From Limnephilus marmoratus (lineage: Eukaryota; Arthropoda; Insecta; Trichoptera; Limnephilidae): a stretch of 64,000 nucleotides of DNA. The stretch covers positions 15,016,710 to 15,080,709 of the forward strand of contig OU862910.1 of the NCBI GenBank assembly GCA_917880885.1, read 5' to 3'. The translations under genes were made by a program, and so were the position numbers. Positions 21,202 to 32,300 of the stretch are shown one piece after another. The stretch's first letter is position 1. The number at the start of each line of letters is the position of its first letter. The notes beneath the pieces were generated by a model. The model saw only the letters and a program-made list of their open reading frames with translations. It was not told the DNA's origin and searched no databases.

Positions 21202-23274
21202 GCTGCTCCACACTATTCGCGAAGTTGAACGAGGTTAGCCGAATACGATAGTGAGGAAGGGCACTTCGTCTATTTTCGTCCAACCTTGGCTCGTCTCGGG
21301 CGACCTCCAGTTTTTGTCGGTTTTTGTGCCCGAGTCAAAGGACTCGAGGTTGCACGAAGTGCCTACACGAAGTGCCTCTCTACACTACTCGGTTAACTTC
21401 AGTTCGCTTCAATACGTCGTCGTGAATGCACGTGCGCGCTAGCAATTATTTTTTTAGTATTATCTCACGGCACGATTATGAGTGGAGTACAGGGCATGTT
21501 AGAATTACCCGTAGACGAATTAAAGAAAAAGAAGGATTCGCTTTTTGCTATGTACAGGAGCTACCGTAGAAAAAAAGATGCGTCAATAAATAATAATAAT
21601 AATAATGGTTTATTGTCTTCATTTCTTAGTAACAAGTAGAGATAATGATATCCCCACTCGGATCTCCCGTGCTGAGGATGTCACTTACATATTATAATTT
21701 AATTATAAGAAATTAATATGAAATAGACATAACATATATCATATAGCATATATTTTTTTAAATAATTATAGCGTTTTCTTTATTATTCAGTTCAGTGGAT
21801 TTGGTTTTAGTCTATTTGATATCAGTATATTTTCTATTTCTGATCTCCCTATATTTAGTATCCAGCTTTTTATTTGAAAATTAAATTTTATAATGTTGAG
21901 GTTTTTGAGTGAGAGTGGTATTTTATTGTAGAGTTTAATGCCATAATATAAGAAGCTTTTTGCCCAAATGTTGTGTTAGTAGTTCCTTCTTTTATTTTTA
22001 TATTTCTTCGTTTGATAAATATGTACATAATAAGCGAGCGTGCACATTGCAACGGCAGCTGCTACTTGAGCGTCCATGACGTGCGAGCCGTGCCGGCACC
22101 ACCGCGCGAATGAGCTTCTCGCGAAGTTGAACGAGAGTGTAGCCACGTACTTCGAACTTCGGTCAACTTTCCCGAATATTTCGTCGAGGAACTTCGCGAG
22201 CAGTGTAGAGGTAGAGTTATACTCTACCTCTACACTGCTCGCGAAGTTCCTCGACGAAATATTCGGGAAAGTTGACCGAAGTTCGAAGTACGTGGCTACA
22301 TTCTCGTTCAACGTCGCGAGAAGCTCATTCGCGCGGTGGTGCCGGCACGGCTCGCACGTCATGGACGCTCAAGTAGCAGCTGCCGTTGCAATGTGCACGC
22401 TCGCTTATTATGTACATATTTATCAAACGAAGAAATATAAAAATAAAAGAAGGAACTACTAACACAACATTTGGGCAAAAAGCTTCTTATATTATGGCAT
22501 TAAACTCTACAATAAAATACCACTCTCACTCAAAAACCTCAACATTATAAAATTTAATTTTCAAATAAAAAGCTGGATACTAAATATAGGGAGATCAGAA
22601 ATAGAAAATATACTGATATCAAATAGACTAAAACCAAATCCACTGAACTGAATAATAAAGAAAACGCTGTCTTATTTTATTTATAATTATTTAAAAAAAT
22701 ATATGCTATATGATATATGTTATGTCTATTTCATATTAATTTCTTATAATTAAATTATAATATGTAAGTGAAATCCTCAGCACGGGAGATCCGAGTGGGG
22801 ATATCATTATCTCTACTTGTTACTAAGAAATGAAGACAATAAACCATTATTATTATTATTATTTATTGACGCATCTTTTTTTCTACGGTAGCTCCTGTAC
22901 ATAGCAAAAAGCGAATCCTTCTTTTTCTTTAATTCGTCTACGGGTAATTCTAACATGCCCTGGTCGCAGGAGCAACAGAATTTGCTCCTGCGACCACTGT
23001 ACTCCACTCATAATCGTGCCGTGAGATAATACTAAAAAAATAATTGCTAGCGCGCACGTGCATTCACGACGACGTATTGAAGCGAACTGAAGTTAACCGA
23101 GTAGTGTAGAGAGGCACTTCGTGTAGGCACTTCGTGCAACCTCGAGTCCTAAAAACCGACAAAAACTGGAGGTCGCCCGAGACGAGCCAAGGTTGGACGA
23201 AAATAGACGAAGTGCCCTTCCTCACTATCGTATTCGGCTAACCTCGTTCAACTTCGCGAATAGTGTGGAGCAGC
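21202..23274. mobile_element. 2-kb near-perfect palindrome (foldback transposon)
   Basis: Left arm 21202-22217 and right arm 22221-23274 are inverted copies around gtagagttatactctac. Ends are GCTGCTCCACACTATTCGCG and its complement. Arms differ by small indels: a 34-nt insert at 22962-22995 (gtcgcaggagcaa with its own inverted half, flanked by CTG) and a 13-nt insert near 21327 in the left arm. Mirror ORFs on both strands come from the symmetry. No transposase is visible. Confidence 0.85.
21481..21639 (+). pseudogene. Captured MADF-like exon fragment in the palindrome arm
   Basis: Reads GMLELPVDELKKKKDSLFAM then YRSYRRKKDAS before a low-complexity AAT run. The pattern of a helix followed by KKKKDSL and RRKK resembles the MADF/Myb-like DNA-binding domain of insect regulators and of Harbinger accessory proteins. 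The same fragment is inverted at 22813-22960. It is too short to assign. Confidence 0.4.
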
Positions 23275-23395
23275 AATAAGAATTTGGTCCGCTCCTGTCA
23301 GTTCCAAGGTCAAAGCCGAGATTAACGCCCCTGGATATAGTGGTAACACTGGAAACTATTTTTTTTCTATGGTAGCTTATTACCACTTATTATGG

Positions 23396-24205
23396 TACTG
23401 ACACACGGAGGCGTCTAATAATATCTACAGGAATTCCAAAAACTGAAAAAAATCGGACTAATATCTATGAGAACCAAAGTGCGTACGAACATCTACAGCT
23501 CAAACTGCTGACTCTTATCTATGAGAACCAAAGTGCGTACTAATATCTACAGCTCAAACTGCTGACTGGTATCTATGAGAACCAAAGTGTTGACGAATAT
23601 CTACAGCACTGGCAGAGGTTGGATTTGCTATTGGAATAACCTAATATTGCTTATGCAGTTTAAAAAACTTAATTTATGTATGTATGTATGTACAAATTCC
23701 TAATATCGGACTATTGGACACATATAGCTGAATATTAAGGATTTGGGTTTTTGTTTTAACAGCTTTCTTTATTTCGAGTGCTTCTAAATTATTTAGTCTG
23801 TAACCATGACTATTTCTATGTCAGTTAGGTTAGGTTAGGTTGTGGTGCCGTGTATTTCGAAATAAATAAAAATCTTGGTATTATGACCTCCATGTTTGTT
23901 CAATAAATTATTTTCCTCGTAAACAGCAAAATACGCAATATTATGCAAAAACTTCATGTACGTTCTTTAAACGTTTAAGCATTTACGTAATTAGTAATTA
24001 CGTAATTGTAGTAATTTATGCTTTTCCGTACAACCTCTTGCTCAGCTGCCCTCTGTAGATATTAGTCCAACCTACGCTCTGTAGATATTAGTTCAACCTA
24101 CGCTCTATAGTTAACCCTCTGAAGTTCGTAGATATTAGTCCAATATATGAGCTGTAGATATTCGTCCGACATACAGGCTGTAGATATTAGTATCTGGAGT
24201 CCCGA
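23396..24205. mobile_element. Element with converging arrays of a TATCTACAG motif
   Basis: The left part has four copies ending atctacag, three of them within 57-bp tandem units (23463-23608, unit includes atctatgagaaccaaagtgc). The right part has the complement ctgtagatattag at about 24055, 24085, 24130, 24150 and 24178. Opposed subterminal motif arrays are typical of transposase-binding ends. Terminal repeats are poor (tgacacacgg / ccgacac), so borders are approximate. Confidence 0.5.
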
Positions 24206-24208
24206 CAC

Positions 24209-24335
24209 CCGACACACATGCTCATGAGCAGGCTATATAGGTTTGAGCATAGGTGCTCATGAACAAGCATGCTCAAGACCAACAATTGAACTCACATGCT
24301 CTTTATGAGCATGCTCGTGTCAAACAATTGTCAAA
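24209..24335. repeat. Palindrome-rich short element with GAGCATGCTC motifs
   Basis: Left gacacacatgctcatgagca faces right tgagcatgctcgtgtc, with further tgctcatgaacaagcatgct palindromes between. Probably a MITE; no duplication found. Confidence 0.45.
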
Positions 24336-26261
24336 AATGGAGTCAGTTCCATTCGCCCAGAACTAAACAAATTAGTCTTATTGCCTGCAACGCAATTATT
24401 TAATAATTTTCTGACAAAATAAAATAAAACAGTTTTTTTTTAAATTTTATAGATTTAGGCCCAGGATGTCAACAAATCTGAAGATGACTAGAAAATAATA
24501 AAATATAAACAGAGTGTGCAATTCATACGCGGTAGAAGTGAAACTTTCAGAAAAGTAAAGCAGACAAGAATGGGGAGGCTACGAAGCTACCGCACAAAGA
24601 GGAAACTGATAGACTACGAAGCACCATACAAAGAGGAGACCGATTATACTATCTCATTCTCTCGCAGGATAAATCCTATAGATGTGGGTGTTTGTCTCTT
24701 TTAGTGTCGCAATTATTCGTTTCATAGAGTTTTCAATCACAACGGTGCTAAAAAAGTTTTCTCTTCAAAATAAATGCTAATTTCAAAAGAAAGTGGTTTC
24801 ATTTTGGAGGTAAGAGAACTTTTAGGGAATTTGAAAATCTATTGTGGGTATTTTAGTGACCCTGCGTTCCAAATACATTCGCGATTCCCATAATAAATCA
24901 CGAAAAGCAAGGTTTTTTCGTCTCCACAGGGGGCCATTATTCATATTTTTGTAAATAATGTGCAGGCGCGAACTGATTTCGGATCGAAATGAGCATAAGT
25001 AAGCCGGTTCACAAATGCTTAGAGGCTTCCCCTCCCCCCGCGAATCCCCCACACACATTCTAGTAGGTAGCAATTGCTTATAAGTAGTATGCTCTTTTGC
25101 TATTAATGAACATGTGTGTCCGTAGCATTACCTTGTCCAGGTGATTGGCTGTTGTGATCTGTGTGAAGGAAAAGGGTATGAGGAGTGGCTAGGAATCTAG
25201 GGGGTCAATTAGTCCAGCTGGGGAGGTTCAAAGATCTACCTCAACTAGATCCGGCCCACCACGCAGCGGGTGGGCAGACACATCTGTCAAGATCTGGACA
25301 AATCTCACTTGGGCACCCCTGCTAAGCCACCAAACGTAGCGAGCCACTTGAGGTGACCTTAGAGGTGTTGGTTATCCAATAAATGGTCCCCGGGGCGGCG
25401 GTACCCACACCCGCCTCCCAAATTAACTACTGGAGAAGTAATTTTTCACAAAATGTAGGAACTTAATAAAGCGAACAATTTTTGTTTAAAACATACTTTC
25501 TGATGAAAAAGGTTATTTTTTTTTTAAATTTGCATTCTCGTCTGCGGAATGTCGATTCAGACAAGCAGTCGCTCGGATCTCGGATGAATTCAAATCGATT
25601 TTTGTTAGAACGTCATATTTCCATCACGAAAAAAAATTTATTGGCTACGCTCATTACTGTTTTAGTTACAGTAATATATTCTCTTTGATTTGTATGTGGG
25701 TTTCAAAATTTATTTCACCGTGAATGGGTCACATTATATTTTATGTTTAATCGGTCAAGTTGTCAGTCTGTTTAAATCAAGGTCGCTTCTGTCATTGACG
25801 AAAACATGCCGTGTGAAATAGTGTAGGGTGCTATATAAATGGTAAATTGGGTTCGATTTTGTATTAACCTCTACTTATTCTCTTAAGTTTATTGAACTAA
25901 TGTGTACACTTCATGTTTTTCTTTAGAAACTAGCATTTTATCAGTTCCTTGGCGTTTATTAAGCGTTGACATATAGTATACCTAATGCACAATATAAGAT
26001 TAGATTTATAGATTATATTATAATACGACCACCCCTTACGATGTTTTTACTTAATTATTACAGTTTTAAGATTTGGACACAAGCCATGTACTTTCGAATA
26101 TGTTAATTTAACGTGATTATTCCCCCTTTGCAGATATGAGTAACAAACTTGTGCTGGTTAGTTAGGCCCCTGGACTCTTGACTCTTCCAAGTACCAGGAT
26201 TTAACTGATGTTGTAAATAGATAACACACTTGAGAAACAAATTCTGCTGTAACATTTAAAA
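24336..26261. other. Region upstream of the FRMD gene
   Basis: No coding gene seen. It contains an R1 copy (25160-25440). A possible 5'-UTR acceptor, cccctttgcag, ends at 26132 about 130 bp before the FRMD start codon. No promoter motif could be assigned with confidence. Confidence 0.4.
25160..25440 (+). repeat. R1 repeat, 3' part
   Basis: Shares gagtggctaggaatct-like, ggtgacct...ggttatccaataaatgg and ggcggcgg blocks with R1 at 41465-41822 (reversed) and 7456-7690. Confidence 0.65.
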
Positions 26262-26351
26262 ATGTTTCGAAGTAGGGGTGACAGCAATATTGTGTACAAA
26301 TGCACTGTGAGATTACTAGAAGACAGCGAGATTTTGGAATGTGAATTTCAC
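26262..26351 (+). CDS. FRMD3/5-like exon 1 (residues 1-30)
   Basis: [20 protein letters not shown] onward to CEFH, ending at donor CAC/GTGAGT in phase 0. Start of the FERM N lobe. Confidence 0.93.
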
Positions 26352-29300
26352 GTGAGTTTTTATTTTAATATTATAAAGAAAAATTCGCAACATAAGAATT
26401 ACATTTTATTATGATTTAATAATGGTACGATTTAATTACAGCCAAGCAATAAGGGAAAATACCTCCTGGATTCAGTATGTCAACAACTGAATTTAATAGA
26501 AACCGATTACTTTGGATTGAGATACGTGGATGCTGCCAATCAAAGGGTAAACCATATATTTATTTTTTCACATTGCTTTGGAAGGTTTCCCCATAAAGCT
26601 GTGTACAGACATGGCCATAAACCGCAAGCAGTTGCAATATCTGTTGAACCGCGAGCGCTTATGTTTTGTACCGTTCTCATGACGCTATCAAATATTTCTC
26701 CCTATGGTGGGAGAGGGGGTCAGATGAATTAGGGAGCGCCCATGGAATGCACATTTTTTGTACTGAATCTGTCAACTTGACATCTGTCATCCACCGGTCT
26801 AGGCAGCTCCGTAATTAAAATGACCCCCTCTCCTGTTTTCATCAGAGAGGGTGGTGCATAACTTTTCGTATATCGCCTCAGGAGCGGTTACGGCGTAAGA
26901 TGTGTATTGTCTATGGTTGATCTGCGCTTAAACCGTAACTTGTGGGAACGGTCTGAAGGTATGGAGAGTATGTTTGGAGAGCGTTATTTGGCGTGCAATG
27001 ATCTTTTACATTTTATAGCCATGTCTGAACACCCCTTAATTCTTCATAAGCCATTCACATCAACTTTCAGAATCTAAAAATTTGGGAGGAATGCAGATCC
27101 TGCCAAAAAATTTTTTTTTGCCAAAAACCATGTTTTTACCGCGTTTTAAGTTGGGAACTTTAATTTGGAAGGTGAAGAAAAGTGCGGAAAGCCATAGAAA
27201 AAATTTTTCAACTTTAAAAAATAAAAATTTTTTCAACGATTTTTTCAACTGTTTTTCACCTTCCAAATTAAAGTAACCTAACCTAACCAAAGGATACGCT
27301 AAAAGACGTATTAAAATTCAAAATTATATTTCGCTCCGCTCCTTGTCTACTGCCGAAGTTACATTTTCTCAATACTTTGAACGGCTGTATCTCCCTCAAT
27401 TTTGCCGAGCGCGCCTTAATTTTTTTTTATTCAGCTTCTCCACACTTTTCTAATCTAGAAAGTGCCTTTCTATTAAATTTCCAGATTTTGGCAGGATCTG
27501 CATTTCACCCAAAAATTTTCTAATTTAAAAGGTTCCGTTTGAAAAAAAAAACGATTTTTGTTACTCGCGTTTATTATAAATAAAACGATCGACTGTGTAA
27601 ATGATATAATTTATTTTTATTTTTTTATTTACATTTAAACCCGCTAAACTACTTATGTAGTTTGTCAGCAGGTACATAATGACAACATTGGTACATTTTC
27701 AGACATTGTATACAGGGTATCCGGGGGTAAAGTGCATTAACTTCGGGAGGTGATTCTACATGATGGTAGGAGTAAAAAAGATTAACAACTTTTCCCGAAA
27801 TTCCAACATTTTTTCCCCATACAAAAAGACGTACCTACTAAAAATCCTTAGTGTGAGGTACGATCTTACTTGCTGAGAGCCTGCCGGGCACCTGACTCGA
27901 TCGTGATTTCACCCGTATCGTAACAGCGGAAAATAATACATCTGGCTGCACACGCCGGACTAATTTTATCATTTTACCTCAAAACTACCCCTAAAAGTTG
28001 AAATTTCGAAAAAGTTATTTGTCTTTTTTACTTGTACTATCATGTAGAATCACCTCCCGAAGTTAATGCACTTTACCCCCGGACACCCTGTATATATAAT
28101 TTTATAATTTTGATGTGATGAGTATACACAGATTCTTGGTGACTCACCCATTCGACAATAACATAAGAAAATGTTCAAATATTTTTTCCTTGATTCAATT
28201 AATTTCAATTTTAAATTGGTTGTGATCTTCACAAAACAGCTTGTAATTACTATTTATTTTTTAATGATCATCAGTTTGTCAAAAGTGTTTTTGTTTATTA
28301 ATCATTTATGTCATTTATAATAAATCATTTTTATTTATTTGAAATTTTACTGATTAATGCAATTTTTTTTAATTATTTTATTTAGGACAATATTTTTTTG
28401 TAATTCAACATAATATCACCATTCTCAATATGATGTCTACGACAATATTTCTGAAATTGCTATAGTAGGTTGAATTAAATTCAAACTGATTTTTTAAAAA
28501 GTATTAATAATGTATTTAACATAGCAAATTTAGAAATCACGCCAGTGAAAACATGGCTAGACTCAAACATACTTGCACTAAACATATACAGCCTTACTAA
28601 AAATCCCCGTGAAAATTTTATTCAATTGACAAACGGCCGCGGATGTGAAAACATTACTAATTAAAAAATTGTTCATTGAAAGAAATACACATTGTTTACA
28701 CGGCCTGAGAGGGTAGTTTATCTCTGTTTTAACGATTAATGTCCGAAGGAAATTTGGAATTTTTTCAACGTATTTTAAATATCTTGTATATTTCTTTTTT
28801 TTGAAGATGTCATAAAAGCAAATACCTTTATAGAAACTAGATAGAATTGCCTTTTAGATTTTTGTATCGGAAATATACGATCGTTTTTGAAAATTGCAGT
28901 ATTTTAAGTTTCAACATGAAAAAATTTGAAAAAAAACAGCTGACTGTAAACATATTCTATTAAATGGTCGAAAAATTTTGGAAAATTCAAAATTTAAAAA
29001 ATACAAACCTCTTACTTTATGAATTTGGAAGAAAACTATCACTTCACTTTTTATCTCGTTCATACAATTAAAAAGGATAAAAAAATATAACAATAATTCC
29101 AGTCCTGGATTTGTCAATAGGCCTTATAGGCCGCGGCCTAGGGGCGGCAGAGTTCAGGGGGCGGCGCTCGCTTGCTTTGGTGAGCCATTAAGTTTGTGTA
29201 CGATTATAAAAAAGTCACTGTGGATAGATAAGAGTTTTATATCTATAAACCTTTAGACGAGACCGCGTATTTGTATCGTTCAATGCTCAACGGTCCAATA

Positions 29301-32300
29301 TAGGACCGGTGGTGGTGCGAATATTTCACAAAAAGTGCTTTGGCAGTGGGCTACCTTTATTGCACGCGGTGCACGAGCGTTTAAGGGGGGAAATAGGTGT
29401 AGGACGACGATTTTTAGTGATTTTTATAAATTTTTTTAACACGTAAGGAATACATATTTTTTTATTTATGCCTTGAGGTCATTTTACACATACATTCAAG
29501 AGTATATTCTAAAATTTTCAAATATTTTCCTAAAAAAATAACGGAGATATCAGCTACAGTGCATTATAAATCGCCATCCGACAGGACAATTTGTATAACT
29601 CCTGGGTATCTAGCATGGTCGATCGATATAGGTTTTATTGAAAATGTCGGTAACTTGCGATCGCTCCCGAGCACGACTGCAGGCCGCTAACGAATAAACA
29701 ACAGTTTACGTCAAATATGATTTTAGATTTTCACGGCCAAAAATTTTATGGTTATTTCCTTTTGGGGTATTATGCCGTGTTGCGCTACCTCCTCCTTTAG
29801 CCAACGTTTCGGACAGCGTTACAGTGTCCATCATCAGGGCAGATGTGTAAATGTTAGAGATGAAATGTGTGCTTAAGTTCTTCGAAGCAATACCGTGTCG
29901 CCAGCACCAATCCACTGCGGGCTGGCATTACAGTATACTTCAAGATGGTTTTTTGCATTTACCTTTGGTGTAGCCGTCAATTACCGGATACCAAGAACTA
30001 TTGAGCTTAGCTCCGTCGTCTCTATTAATGTAAATAGGATTTTTATGAATTTCAATTGCCTCTGTAATTAAGCGTGCTCTATAGGTTTTGGGTCTTCCCA
30101 GGACTTCAGGAACAAATCCGAAGTAATGGCCGGTTTCAATTAAATGCTCGGCGATTGCCGATTTGTCAGGGTGGCCAAGTTTACATGCTCGAAAGTGTTC
30201 CGATATCCTTTTGGAGATCGTCCGCTCTGTCTGGCCAACATAGACCTTATCACATCCGGAACAGCTGAGTTTATATACTCCATCTGTTTCCAGAGGAAAC
30301 TTGGTCTTTGCAGACCTCAGTAGGTCTTGTATTTTGGTCGTGGTTCCGAAGACAGTCTTGATGCTTTCTTTCCTCAACAGTCTGGCAATTCTGTCTGTCA
30401 CATTGTGAACATAAGGTAGGAAAGCACAGCCTTTAGACTCTTGTTCAATTCTGTCTTCGTTTGGTGTAGATTTGGCTCTTATTATTTGCCTTGTCTGCCT
30501 TGCCGGGTAACCGTTACGCTCCAGTGCATCGGTGAGCTTAGTAAGTTCCGCTCCGATTTTTGTTTCTTCGCATATTCTGGTCGCTCGGGTTACCAGCGTA
30601 TGGATAAGTCCTCTCTTCTGCGCTGGGTGGTGATGCAAATCAGCATGTAGATACCGATTCGTATGAGTTGGTTTCCTATACACTGTGTGTCCTAGGCTAC
30701 CATCTTCTTTTCGCATCACTTCCACATCTAGAAAAGGCAGGATTTTGTGGTTATTTTCCAACTCCATTGTGAACTTAATTTTACTATGAAGTGAGTTAAG
30801 ATGGTCTAGGAATTCGTTCAGTTTCTCTATTCCATGAGGCCAAATGGCGAAAACATCATCGACATAACGCCACCATACCTTTGGAACAGCCGAAGCTGGG
30901 TCAAGTGCCACTTCTTCAAACTTCTCCATAAAGAAGTTAGCTAGAACTGGCGACAACGGACTGCCCATCGCAACTCCTTCCACTTGCTCAAAAAGCTCAC
31001 CCTGAAATGCAAAATATCCTGTTTTGAGACAGTGTTCAAAAAGTTTGCAAATGTCTTCCTCATATATCTCCCTGAGCATTGTCATGGAGTCTTCTAGAGG
31101 CACATTCGTAAAAAGAGAAACTACGTCAAAACTGACAAGAATATCCCTTTCATCAGTATTAACCTTCTTAAGTTTACTGATCAGATCTGTGGAATCCTTA
31201 ATCCAGGATTCAGTTTTTCCAGTTTGCATCTGCAGTAGTCTAGATAGGTATTGGGACAGTTTGTAAGTAGGTGCACCAATAGCACTGACAATCGGTCTCA
31301 TTGGTATATCCTTTTTGTGAATTTTTGGAAGACCGTATAGGGCAGGAGTTCTGGAGGCTTTTACGAAAAGCCCAGATCGATCCTCTTTCCTAATACTGGA
31401 AGCTTTAACTAGCTCTCTTGTCTTCAAGTCAATCTTATTTGTGGGGTTGTTTTTAATCTTCTTGTAAGTGCCGGCATCGCACAGGAGATCTTCCATCTTT
31501 TTGATGTAGTCTACCGTATTAATCACTACAGTGGCATTACCTTTGTCGGCAGGCAGAACTAAGATTTCCTCATTGGCGCGCAATTCTTTTAAGGCCACAA
31601 ACTCTCCTTTTGTGATGTTTGGGCGGGGTATTTTGGCCCTTTTCAAAATATGGCAAGTCTCTTGTCGTATATCTTCTGCTTGGGTCTCTGACATTTTATG
31701 GACTTTCATCATTGAATGTAGTGCTGTCTCTACACCACATACGATAGATTCCACAGGTATCTTTTTGTGGGCAACTGCATAGTTCATCCCCTTGGCAAGC
31801 ACAGAAGTCGCCTGTGGGCTCAACGCAAGGGACGAAATGTTAATAACAACTTTATTTTGATCAAGCTGTTTTCGATCACCTTTTTTATCTTGGTTGAGCC
31901 TCTCGAATTTTTGTTTCTGTCTCGCATCTGTTGACTGCTTACATCTCTGTGCTTGTTGGTAAGTCATGTTGTCAACTTTCTTCCAATCGTCATCAGAATA
32001 GAATATGCGAAGAAACAAAAATCGGAGCGGAACTTACTAAGCTCACCGATGCACTGGAGCGTAACGGTTACCCGGCAAGGCAGACAAGGCAAATAATAAG
32101 AGCCAAATCTACACCAAACGAAGACAGAATTGAACAAGAGTCTAAAGGCTGTGCTTTCCTACCTTATGTTCACAATGTGACAGACAGAATTGCCAGACTG
32201 TTGAGGAAAGAAAGCATCAAGACTGTCTTCGGAACCACGACCAAAATACAAGACCTACTGAGGTCTGCAAAGACCAAGTTTCCTCTGGAAACAGATGGAG

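Noticed and set aside
22076..22462. 128-codon frame and its mirror at 21976-22362
   Set aside because: Both arise from the palindrome arms and resemble no protein.
21202..23274. Palindrome dismissed as an assembly artefact
   Set aside because: The arms carry different inserts and substitutions, so a simple duplicated read is unlikely; kept as a finding with a read-level check.
23463..23608. Regular 57-bp repeats resembling a CRISPR array
   Set aside because: Eukaryotic context, only three units, adjacent without unique spacers, and part of a transposon-like end.
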